Source: Brachionus manjavacas (taxonomy: Eukaryota > Rotifera > Eurotatoria > Ploima > Brachionidae). From it: DNA of 64,000 nt. The notes beneath the pieces are model-generated. The model saw only the letters and a list, made by a program, of their open reading frames with translations. It searched no databases and had not been told where the DNA came from. The translations under genes and the position numbers were made by a program. Where the stretch lies: contig JAHQIY010000009.1 in NCBI GenBank assembly GCA_019054805.1, positions 806,001-870,000 on the forward strand, written 5' to 3'. This document shows, piece after piece, positions 25,766 to 34,894 of this stretch. Within the stretch, counting starts at the first letter, position 1. Each line of letters opens with the position of its first letter.

Positions 25766-26341
25766 TTAAGAGGAATTCTGTTCACTAATACTTGTAAGAT
25801 AATTTTTTTCTTCTTTAGAACTTGTTTTATTTGGATTTAGCTTATAAAATGGCTTGTAATACTCAATTAAAATCGGAATATGATCTTTTTCAAGACTATT
25901 ATTTTTTATTAACTCATTGAATTCTTCCATAGATTTAGAGATAGCATATTTGTTAATAGTTTCATCAAATTGGCGCAGGGTCAGAAATCCGTGTTTTATT
26001 TTGTCAGGTTTAACATAGCCAAATTTTTCATAATCCAGATTTCTCAAAGTTTCTGTAAAGTATTCATTTTCTTTCTTAGGTCGTCTATCTTTTTCGTTTT
26101 TTATTTCGATCCGTTCACTTAGAAATACTTTAACATCTTTGCTTTTTTCCACCACCAATTTATTTTCCACTAGTTCATCTACGTCCGGTGCGCTTTGTTC
26201 GATTTTTTTGAAAATTTCTTGAGTACTCGGATGTCTTGGTGACATTTGAACAACAGATTTTTTCTTTTCCAAATGCTTTGAAATTCTGTTTTCCAGGTTG
26301 AAATTCCGGAAATATGAAATTTTGCTCAAATTCTTTCCCAT
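25766..26341 (-). CDS. NDUFAF4: NDUFAF4, mitochondrial complex I assembly factor 4
   Basis: Single-exon frame of 191 residues on the minus strand, ATG at 26341. The start is set at MGKNL because the family begins a few residues before the motif RNFNLENR, which is present here, followed by the second signature SPRHPST. The middle is charged and poorly conserved, and the C-terminal part (FLTLRQFDETINKY, IPILIEYYKPF) matches the helical ending of the family. NDUFAF4 works with NDUFAF3 in early assembly of the Q module of respiratory complex I at the inner mitochondrial membrane. The human protein is of similar length (about 175). The C-terminus is slightly longer and Ser/Asn/Lys-rich. Its 5' end faces PAFAH1B across 195 bp. 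Confidence 0.85.
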   Translation of the reverse strand: MGKNLSKISYFRNFNLENRISKHLEKKKSVVQMSPRHPSTQEIFKKIEQSAPDVDELVENKLVVEKSKDVKVFLSERIEIKNEKDRRPKKENEYFTETLRNLDYEKFGYVKPDKIKHGFLTLRQFDETINKYAISKSMEEFNELIKNNSLEKDHIPILIEYYKPFYKLNPNKTSSKEEKNYLTSISEQNSS

Positions 26342-26536
26342 ATCTATAAAAAAAGAGATATTAAAAACAAACACTTAATCTTCAAAAAATTAAGAATAAT
26401 TTTCAAAAAACAAAAATAATGTAATTTTACATAATGTTTGATTTATACTCATTTGTAAATTATTTAACAAAAAATAATTCAAAAAAAAGTTTGCTTAATT
26501 TAAGTTACATACATATTGCCAAAATTAGCAATTAAA
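26342..26536. promoter_or_regulatory. Divergent promoter, NDUFAF4 / PAFAH1B
   Basis: Only 195 bp separate the start codons of two genes transcribed away from each other, so both core promoters and 5' untranslated regions must fit here. The sequence is AT-rich and I see no clear TATA element or shared motif. The call rests on position alone. Confidence 0.6.
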
Positions 26537-27320
26537 ATGATAAATCCGGCTACTGTACCTTCTCAAATGAAAGACTCAGTTGGCGATGGACGATGGATAA
26601 GTCAAGTAAAAAATTTTAACAAAATGAAAATTTATTTAAGAAAAAAAAATAAATTAATTAGCATGAACGATTTTTGGATGATTGTAAACGACATGAGCCC
26701 AATATTGTTTTTATAGGCGACTGCCTAATTCAGCAAATGCAAAATTCAACAGTAATTGCAAAAAAAAATCATTTACAAAATTAACCAAGCTTTTTTAGAT
26801 ATGGAAAACCAATTTAGAGCCCTTGCATTGTTTAAATTTCGGAATAGATGACGATCAAACACAGCATGTTTTGTGGCGAATTAAGAATGGTGAGCTTGAT
26901 TTTGAAAATAAGCCCAAAATCGTTGTTCTTTTGGTTGGAACAAATAACAATGATCATACTGCTGATCAAGTGGCTGAAGGTATAGTCACAATAGTTGCTA
27001 GCGTGAGGGAAAAGTTGCCCCAAAGTCATATAATTATCCTAGCTATTCCCCCACGCGGTCGCGATATAAACAGAGTACGCGAAAAGATAAACCGAGTGAA
27101 CGATATTGTCGAACAAAATTTTAAAAATCGAACCATTACAGACAAACGAATCCATTTCCTATGTTCATCTAAAGTTCACGAGTTTATAAGCCCCCAAGAT
27201 GGAACTATTAGTCACACTGATATGTATGATTATTTGCATTTTACCGATCAGGGTTATTTCAAGCTTATGGAACCTGTACTAGATGAGATAATGGATATTT
27301 TATCTTTATATGATAGTTAA
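26537..27320 (+). CDS. PAFAH1B2: PAF acetylhydrolase 1b catalytic-subunit homologue with altered active site
   Basis: Three exons, 26537-26605, 26662-26751 and 26799-27320 (introns 56 and 47 nt), 226 residues against 229 in the human alpha-2 subunit. Family order is clear: NPATVP, GDGRWISQ, IVFIGD, IWKTNLEPLHCLNFGI, QHVLWRIKNGEL, LLVGTNN, ILAIPPRG, DMYDYLHFTDQGY. This SGNH-hydrolase fold normally removes the sn-2 acetyl group of platelet-activating factor and forms a complex with LIS1 (PAFAH1B1). Two key positions differ. The GDS nucleophile motif reads GDC (exon 2, Cys codon at 26721-26723), and the oxyanion-hole segment GIGGD reads GIDDD. The GTNN Asn and the DxxH Asp/His are kept. It may be an altered or inactive subunit that still binds LIS1. 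Poly(A) signal AATAAA at 27365-27370. Whether it corresponds to subunit B2 or B3 is not decidable. Confidence 0.88.
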
Positions 27321-28020
27321 AAGTTTTTTTATTGCTTTTTTTCTTAGTCTCAGGCTTTTTGTTCAATAAAAATATCTCATCAATTTAGATTTTGCCTAAA
27401 TAAATATAAATAGGAAAAAATTATTCATTTTAAAATTTTAATTAAAAAAAAGTTTCACATTTTGTTTTTGAATTTATATTTACTTTTAAAAAGCTTTTTA
27501 TTTAACTACCATTTTTTGAAATTTTAAGTTTATTTTACAGATTATAGACAAAAATCATTAAAAAAATAAAAAAAGTTAAATTTTTTCATTTTAATTATAA
27601 TTTTAAATCAGAGACTTAATATAATGCTTAACCATAACCAAATATTATAGATAATTTTGCATACATAAGTTTTCTAGAGTTTTACAAACATAAAAAAAAA
27701 GTATATCATTGATGTTAAAAAATATGCTTCTGAAATAGATTTTTTAAAAAATAAAAATTTCTTTGAAACCTTTTATTTTAATATTTTTTCATAATTAACT
27801 TCATGTTGTCCATTGCTAAATAATTATTAAAAAAAAATGAAAATGAGAAAATTCAAATTTAGTCTTAAAAAGATTAGAAGCTAGAAAAATTGTTAAAAAT
27901 TTACATTTTAAATTTTATTGTTTTGAAAGTAAAATTTATTAAAAAAATTAAAAAAAAAATATCTGCAATTAAAATATGTTTTTTATCAAACTAATAATAG
28001 CTAAATATTAAAAGTTAGTC
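27321..28020. other. Intergenic, AT-rich
   Basis: Downstream flank of PAFAH1B, with its poly(A) signal at 27365. Nothing else is recognisable. Confidence 0.5.
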
Positions 28021-28321
28021 TTGTTTATGAAAAAATTTAATATTTGAATAATATTAAAAAAAGAGGTTTATGAAAACGGAGTAATTTTGTTCATTCAAAA
28101 GACAAAATATATCATTATTTCTGAGTTTAAATATCTAATAAAAATTTATCATTATAGACGAAAACAAATAAAATTTCTTGGTAAATGGTTATTTTTTAAG
28201 ATATTTACTAAATATTATAGCGAAAACAAATTTTCATACTGATATAAGTTTAAATTATAAAAAATGATAGTTTTATTGACATGCAGCTATTGTAGGATAT
28301 CCTTAAAAGTGTCATGTTTTG
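28021..28321. repeat. Dispersed repeat, family R1, copy 1
   Basis: About 300 bp that recurs at 42704-43001 in the same orientation. Shared words include TGAAAACGGAGTAAT, GACGAAAACAAATAAA, TTCTTGGTAAATGGTTATTT and, at the right end, a nearly invariant 40-bp block (28277-28321) ending at the same base in both copies. No inverted ends or coding capacity were seen. A sharp right end and ragged left end would fit a retroposed or 5'-truncated element, but the class is unknown. Confidence 0.75.
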
Positions 28322-28603
28322 ACCTAAGATATTTATTTACGAGCAAACCTGGCCTGGAGTGCACATAACCCAATTGACTTTCTCTGTTAAAAAAAATCGT
28401 ATTTAAAATATAAAAAAAAACAAAAATACTGAAAATAGGGTTATTTTTAATTAACAATAAAAACAATAAATTAATAAATAGTTTCAAATATAAGTAAAAC
28501 AGGTTCAATTTTTACTTGTCAGCAACAAATTAAATAAAACGAAACAATTATATTTGAAAATAAATACAACCATATAAATAAAACCATATTTCAAAGCAAT
28601 AAG

Positions 28604-28748
28604 CGAAAAGAAATGATGACAAAAACAAAATAAAATTTTAAATTTTTTTTTGGCTTTATTTTCATGCAAAATAAATTTTAAATTTTGTCTGATGATACGT
28701 CTAAAATCAAACGCATTTGAACTTAACTTTGATCATCATTTCTTTTCG
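28604..28748. mobile_element. Miniature inverted-repeat element, 145 bp
   Basis: Exact 16-bp terminal inverted repeats: 28604-28619 (CGAAAAGAAATGATGA) and its complement at 28733-28748. Internal AT-rich blocks near 28635 and 28672 are also roughly complementary. No convincing target duplication was found, so the superfamily is unassigned. Confidence 0.6.
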
Positions 28749-29154
28749 ACAGAAACCACAGGTCGATTATAGACAAAATCAAGAAATTCAAATTCAAATT
28801 ATTTACCATCTAATAACTGATATTTTATTGAAGATTCAATATTAAATGATTTTTTAAAAATTGTCAGTTTATTAACCCTAAACTTTCTTTTTTGTACTGT
28901 TAAAAGCTCACGAAAAATAAAAATTTTAAGAATGCTTTTAATTTAATTTTATTTTTTAAAAAATTAATGGGTCTCTAGAGGCTGTTTTGTCCTCGTCGGA
29001 CAGTTATTAAATTGAAAAAACTTGAGTTCTAAATTTTATCAACAAATTAGTTTAAAAAAATTATGAATGAAAAATCCTATTTTAAATGATATTTGGAAGG
29101 CTTATTTATACCAAAATTTGATAAGCTTTGAAAAATTTTACAAAGAAAAGAAAC

Positions 29155-29806
29155 GTAATTGTGAATTCTCATACAAAAATTACTATACAAAATTTAAATT
29201 CTTAATAAAAATACGGATTTTATTCTTCAGATTTTTCTGTAAGTTTTAAAGGGAAACAAACAATGTTTCATTTAATAGTCCAGTTTAAAGAAAAAAATTA
29301 AAGATGATTATTTTAAATTAAATTCTATGTTTATTTAGATTTGAAAAATAAGATTTTTACAATTAAAAGAATTATTTAATGAGGAATGACAGGATTTCAA
29401 CATTTGAGTAAAATTACATATTTTGAATAACATATGGTTTAATTTTTTGTGTTTGAATTACAAAATGTATCCAATGTTGAAATAACATTGAAAAAGTGCG
29501 ATGTTTTGGGTTTGTGATATGATGATCCTTAAAGATTATATTTGTAGTTTAAAAAACTTACCACGCTCTGTTTTGCATTTTTCTAAAAATAAATATTTGT
29601 TAAATGCACCTAACGAAAGTAAATTATCACTTAAGTCAAAATTTTAATAAGAAGTTTTAAAATTTTGACTTGAATAAAATTTTTTTATAATTTTTATAAT
29701 TTTTATAATTTTTATAATTTTTTATAATTTAATTTTGTCAAATTAAATTAAATAAAAATAATTTTCTTTGTGCTTTTTGAAATATTGTATGAAAATTCAC
29801 AATGCC
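29155..29806. mobile_element. Mutator-like miniature element, family M1, copy A (652 bp)
   Basis: Ends are imperfect inverted repeats of about 23 bp (left includes TTGTGAATTCTCATACAAA, right the complement of GGCATTGTGAATTTTCATAC). It is flanked by a 9-bp target duplication with one mismatch: AAAAGAAAC at 29146-29154 and AAATGAAAC at 29807-29815. The left 130 bp matches copy B at 48611 closely (AAATTTAAATTCTTAATAAA, AAACAAACAATGTTTCATTT). It also contains a TTTTTATAA microsatellite near 29690-29725 and a 15-bp hairpin at 29633-29671. It has no coding capacity. A 9-bp duplication points to Mutator-like (MULE) mobilisation. Confidence 0.8.
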
Positions 29807-29964
29807 AAATGAAACACTTGTCGAGCGAATGCTAGCTGGTGTTTCAAAGAGCATAAAATTCAGTTGTAACAAAGTGATGAAAAAGGAACTAGAGGAATTT
29901 TGAAATTCGGTATAAAATGATAAAAAGAGCAAAAAAATGTTAAAAAATTGAATGATTTTTTTCT

Positions 29965-30188
29965 AAAAGCTTAAAATTAGTTCTGTGAATGCAACATAGT
30001 TCAACATTCAAAGTTGCATCAAATACCAAGGTCTGCTAAATTTGCAGATTTTAGCAAAAATCAAATTTCAACATTATCGAGCGTAGTGCATTTTGCAGAG
30101 ATTTTGCACATCATTAGCAGACTTTTACAGTTGAAGCAACTTTGGATGTTGCGACATGCTGTATTCCCAGAACTAATTTTAAGCTTTT
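29965..30188. mobile_element. Foldback-type miniature element, 224 bp
   Basis: Left end AAAAGCTTAAAATTAGTTCT (29965-29984) is matched by its exact complement at the right end (30169-30188). The complementarity continues inward with mismatches for about 60 bp (CAACATTCAAAGTTGC against CAACTTTGGATGTTG). No clear target duplication and no coding sequence were seen. Confidence 0.7.
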
Positions 30189-31621
30189 AATTTTAATTTT
30201 TTTGTTCTTTTATTCTGAACTTCACAAAACCAAAACTAGTAAATTGAGTAAATATATATAAATAAATATAAAAAAAGCAAATAAAATTTGAATTTGTGTT
30301 TGCAGCTAAACTGCTACATCGCATTTTCCCGCAGCTTTAAAACTCGCCTTACTACTCATGCTGTCGTTTTAATGCCAATCTATCAGATGCTCGCACTGGC
30401 TGATTGCTCTGCTTTTCCTTTTCACCTAACCCAGTGTTTAAATGGGTGATTCAGTTTTGTATGCATATTACTTCTTGTATTTGTCTGCATGACTCACGAC
30501 TGCATAGATTTTTCGTACATCTTGTGTCATGTGGAGTTTGAGTTTAAAAAAAAACAATAAATAAAAGTATTTGACTCGGACTTTTGAAAAAAAAGAGTCG
30601 GGACTTGGAGAGACTTGTGACTTTTAAACGTCTGCCTTTTTTTTAATCAAAAGATTCACATTTTATAAGAAGAAAAAATATTTTAGATAGTCCGGATAGT
30701 CCTAATTTCTTGAATCAGTAAGGATTTGTCTTCAAAAACTTTATAAAATAGGATAAATAATGCATTCAAGCTGTCAATAGATGGATCTTGAAATTGGAAT
30801 GATTTTTTAGGTATCATAGTTATATTTGCAGTTTTCCTAGCTCTCGGCATTCTGTCATGTCCAAGATTCAGAAGAGAAAAATCAATTTTATATTTTAAAG
30901 CATTTCGAGTAAACTTTTTTAGCTTTAAATTAGGAATTTTTTCAGGTTCTGATGCTGCATCATTACTCAGATTTTTTAGGGACCAAAATCCGGTCTAGTC
31001 AACAATCTTACACACGAACATTTATTTATAAAATTTTCAAATTATTTTATTATTGCGCTTTCAGTTTAATTATAAAATTCATCAATTGTACTTTACAAAT
31101 ACCCCAGCTTTTTCTATCTGTAATCTTAACTCTTATTTGACCTAAAATTAAACTGTATTTCTTTTGTAAGTATTTTACTTTGTGTTATGTGCAAGGAGCT
31201 ACCATTGGTGACCTCCTAGTAGGCCTGCTAGTCTTGCTGTTGCTTTTATATATTAATATTATTATTATTAAATCAATTCACTCTTGGTAATGTGTTCATC
31301 AAGAATGTACTGTTTGTGTACATAATCGAAAGCGTCTTTAAATAAAAATTTTAGATCGATTTATTTTCACTTAATTTTTAATTTATTTTTAATTTAAAAT
31401 AAATTTTGATATTTTGTTTAGCCTAACTTGATTCAAATTTGATTCTCAATATTTTCTAAGACAATATTTTTGTCGTCGTCATTAATTTCAAAAGAAATCA
31501 TATTTTTAGAAAAAAAATATTGGCATAATTTTAGGCATAATTTTAACCATCAAAACAAGATCAAAAATCCATAGTAAATTTTGGCTAGAAAATTTATCCA
31601 TTACCTGGCCATCTCACCAAA
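30189..31621. other. Intergenic with element debris
   Basis: Contains a partial copy of the hAT-type miniature family H1 (30573-30634). A slightly GC-richer stretch near 31190-31250 ends in a TATTATTATTATTA run (31250-31268), reminiscent of a LINE 3' tail. Nothing coding was recognised before the NCOA6-like start. Confidence 0.45.
30573..30634 (-). mobile_element. hAT-type miniature element H1, partial copy
   Basis: The right end, read on the minus strand, begins CAGACGTTTAAAAGTC followed by CAAGTC and CCAAGTCC words. This matches the terminal inverted repeat of the complete copy at 43452-43798. The left end cannot be placed. Confidence 0.5.
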
Positions 31622-32752
31622 ATGCTCTTGAACTACAATTCCCAAAATCAATTCAGCCACCATGCAATCCAAGCGGACACAAGCTGGAGCCAAGCACCAA
31701 GATTCAACTATCCTCAGCCAGAGTCGGTCAATCCTCAAGCAGGTGCATCGAAAAAAAACGAAGGAGCCGAGCTGGACAAAAGCTCGACCTTAAATGAAGA
31801 AGAACCGACAGAAGATGGCATAGATGAATTTATCCCGGATGAAAACGACGAAGAGTACCTTTATCTGACCATCCATTTGCCCGCCCAAGCAGTTAACAAG
31901 CTCAAAAACCTATCAACAGACCAAGCAAACCAAATTAGACAACTTGGCATACTTGGTTTTCAATTCCAAAGTGAAAACACCACTTTTAGATTAGACAACA
32001 TGACCAACTGTTCAAACCAGAGCGAAGAATCTCAGCAAAAAAAACGATCCAGGAAAACAGTAATGGAATTGACCGTGCCCAACAGCGCAAATAATGACAC
32101 AGAGCCGAAGATCAAGAGACCAAAATTGAAGGATAGTGATGCGGACTCGAGCAATTGCAGCGAAAACATGAGCGATGAGCTGAAGAACATTTATCAAATA
32201 CGCCAGATGTTGAGCCAGCAGGCCCAGAAAGAGGAGGATGGATGCGAGAAAAGCGAGGTGGTTGACAAGCCGAAAAAGCCGCGTCAGCGGGCACCACCTG
32301 ATCCCAATAAGCCCAAAGCCAAACGCGGCACCAAGCCCAAGAACGAGCCGAGCCAAGAGAGCCAGGCCGGTCAGCAGGCGCACGCTCAGCCACCAGTGCG
32401 CATCAATCAACTCATTCAGCAAAATTCATTCGTGAACCAAACTAGCTATCCAAACAAGAACCAGCAGACGCTCTTCAATCAGAGTCAGTACAGCAACAAT
32501 CAAGAACAAATGAAAATTAGAAACATCCTGTTCTATAATTCGAGCCAAAGTGTTCAAGATTCAAATCAGAACGGGTTTGTAGACAATCAGCAAAAGATTT
32601 CCCAGAATGCAAATTTTTTGATTCTCAATTCGAATTTAAATTCGAGCAGTGATTGCAACTCGAACTCGAATATGACAACGAACAGTGATATGTCGTTGAC
32701 AAATGCTAGCTATTCAATTAATAATAATCCAATTAATTTCTTAAATATTTAA
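31622..32752 (+). CDS. NCOA6: NCOA6-like nuclear coactivator (short, intronless)
   Basis: Single-exon frame of 376 residues starting at ATG 31622. Residues about 80-125 (LYLTIHLPAQAVNKLKNL, then QIRQLGILGFQFQ) resemble the conserved N-terminal block of NCOA6 (ASC-2/PRIP), whose family pattern is an IP-x-AAERL stretch followed by LGILSVQIEG. NCOA6 is a coactivator for nuclear receptors and a subunit of MLL3/MLL4 histone methyltransferase complexes. The next region is basic and proline-rich (KKPRQRAPPDPNKPKAKRG, about residues 220-240), AT-hook-like, and the last 130 residues are Asn/Gln/Ser-rich and likely disordered. No LXXLL motif is seen. Human NCOA6 exceeds 2,000 residues, so this is either a reduced orthologue or a gene with unseen upstream exons. 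Base composition is clearly GC-richer than the flanks. AATAAA occurs about 235 nt after the stop (32988). Confidence 0.5.
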   Translation: MLLNYNSQNQFSHHAIQADTSWSQAPRFNYPQPESVNPQAGASKKNEGAELDKSSTLNEEEPTEDGIDEFIPDENDEEYLYLTIHLPAQAVNKLKNLSTDQANQIRQLGILGFQFQSENTTFRLDNMTNCSNQSEESQQKKRSRKTVMELTVPNSANNDTEPKIKRPKLKDSDADSSNCSENMSDELKNIYQIRQMLSQQAQKEEDGCEKSEVVDKPKKPRQRAPPDPNKPKAKRGTKPKNEPSQESQAGQQAHAQPPVRINQLIQQNSFVNQTSYPNKNQQTLFNQSQYSNNQEQMKIRNILFYNSSQSVQDSNQNGFVDNQQKISQNANFLILNSNLNSSSDCNSNSNMTTNSDMSLTNASYSINNNPINFLNI

Positions 32753-33340
32753 TTTATTCCGCGGTTGTAGTCGAAAGAGAAGAAGCTCAGCTCGGGCTCA
32801 TGTCTGATTTCTCAACTTTTTAATGTTTTTTTTTGTTTTCTTTTTTTTAGATCATTTATATGTTAAATTTTTGTAATTAAACTAACTAGAAAACTATCGT
32901 TTGATTCATTCATTTTTGTAAATTTTGTTTGTTTTCTTTTTTATTTAGATAAGTAATTATGTTTTGATTTTGCATTTTTCACCATTTAATAAATTAAAAT
33001 TGCCAAATCATAATAAAAAAATTGTTCATTTATAATAAAATTTTTTAGTTCTATTTATTTAATAAAATTGTTGAATTAATGCTGAATATTTTTTAGATAA
33101 AATTATTTTTTTTTATTTTTTTTATAGAAAATTTTCCTCAAAAATGGTTAAATATTTAAAACAAAAAAAGGTTTTAAAAAAAGTAAAATAATTCAGTGGA
33201 AACTAGAAATTATTTTGAAATCATGAGTTAAAATACTAGTAGTGTAATATGGCTGGTATTTATTAAATATTCAAACAGAGCTGTTTTTAAGTCATAAGTC
33301 AAGTTAAGTGATTTTTTTTAGTGATGGGAGTTTTCTCTTT

Positions 33341-33766
33341 AGTTTAGTTAACTAATTTTTAGTCGACTAGTTTTTAGTTAACTAATTTTTAGTCGACTTG
33401 TTTTTAGCTAACTAAATTTTAGTCGGCTTATTTTTAGCTAACTAAAATTTAGCCAACTAGCTTTTAGCTAACTAATTTTTTAGTCGACTTGTTTTTAGCT
33501 AACTAAAATTTAGCCAACTAGCTTTTAGTTAACTAATTTTTAGTCGACTAAATTTTAGTTAACTAAAATCTAGTCGACTAGTTTTTAGTTAACTAAAATT
33601 TAGTCGACTAGTTTTTAGTTAACTTATTTTTAGTCGACTAAATTTTAGTTAACTAAAAACTAGTCGACTGAATTTTAGTTAACTTATTTTTAGTCAACTA
33701 AAATTTAGTTAACTTATTTTTAGTCAACTAAAATTTAGTTAACTTGTTTTTAGTCAACTTAACTAA
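33341..33766. repeat. Left subterminal array of 15-bp palindromic units
   Basis: Repeating units of about 15 bp alternate AGTTAACTAATTTTT and AGTCGACTAGTTTTT types. The hexamers GTTAAC and GTCGAC are palindromes. Toward the inner end, GTCAAC replaces GTCGAC. The array is the inverted counterpart of 37186-37632. Confidence 0.9.
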
Positions 33767-34894
33767 AATTTATGACTAAAGTTTTTTTTTTACATTCAAA
33801 TTTTTTAGGGAAAATTTTTACTGATATTTTTAATTAAGACTAAATCTTAAAATAAATTTAGATAATTTTTTTTTGTTTTTTATTTTAAATGGCTTTGAGT
33901 AGTAAAACTCCTTTCACCATTGTAATTTTAGTATTTCTGAAATTTTTTAAATATTTTTTTAAAGATCCGAAATGTTAAAAGAATTCGAACACAAATTAAT
34001 TAATTAAAAATCTAACTCATTTTCTAAACTTTTTTGTTAATTCAATTTTTATACTTTTATTCGGTTTTGTTTTTATTCACTTTTTTATTCTCTTATCTCT
34101 ATGATTCAATTTTATTTGTCCATGGGGCTTAAACTTTAATTAAATAAAATTAAATAAATATAAATAAATTTTGTTTTTTTACTTAGCTTTGTGTTTTACT
34201 CACTTTATATTCAATAAAAAAATTGTCAATCAATTCACTTTTTTTATAATCAGTCTCATTGTCTTATTCAAATAATAATTCAATACAATTCAATTAATTT
34301 TTTATTGAATAAAAAGAAAAAAAATTGAATATTTTTCTAACTAATTCACTTAATTGATTAATTCACGTGAAAACTTCACGCCAGTTTATAATTAAAACAG
34401 AGATTATTTTATCCAGTCAAAAAGTTTTATATTTTCTATTCCAATTTTATTTTTTTAATATTGCACTAAAAACTCAATATGAAAAGAAAATTTTGAAATA
34501 TCAATTACAAGTCAAGATCGTTTATTTCGTTGGAAGTACTCCGAGTAAATACAGGTAAAAAAATTAAATATGATTAAATTATCAATAAAAGATTTATTGA
34601 ATCATTGATTTTATTGGTTAAAAATTAAAGAGTAAACAGGTAAATAATTGAAATTCTTGTCCTATCAATCAACCAATAGAATATAGAAAGATAAAAACTA
34701 GAATTTCCGTTAATGATTCTTTTAGGCTTAACTTAATAAAATCTGGTTTTTTTACCTATCCTCCTTAAAAAAGTTTTCTCACAAAAAAATTATAACTGTC
34801 TAAATAAGGGAATGTTAATTTTAAATAAAAACAATCAATTAATTTCCAAAATCAAATTTAAAATTTTTACTAAAAATACAATAAAAAATTTAAA

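Noticed and set aside
28287..28508. Hydrophobic minus-strand frame of 73 codons
   Set aside because: It lies partly in dispersed repeat R1 and is AT-driven; no homology recognised.
28684..28712. CTGATGA motif suggesting a hammerhead ribozyme
   Set aside because: The required GAAA core and stem pairing are not present next to it.
31997..32435. Overlapping long frames on both strands inside the NCOA6-like gene
   Set aside because: They are shadows of the GC-richer coding strand; the plus-strand frame spans the full region with an ordered composition.
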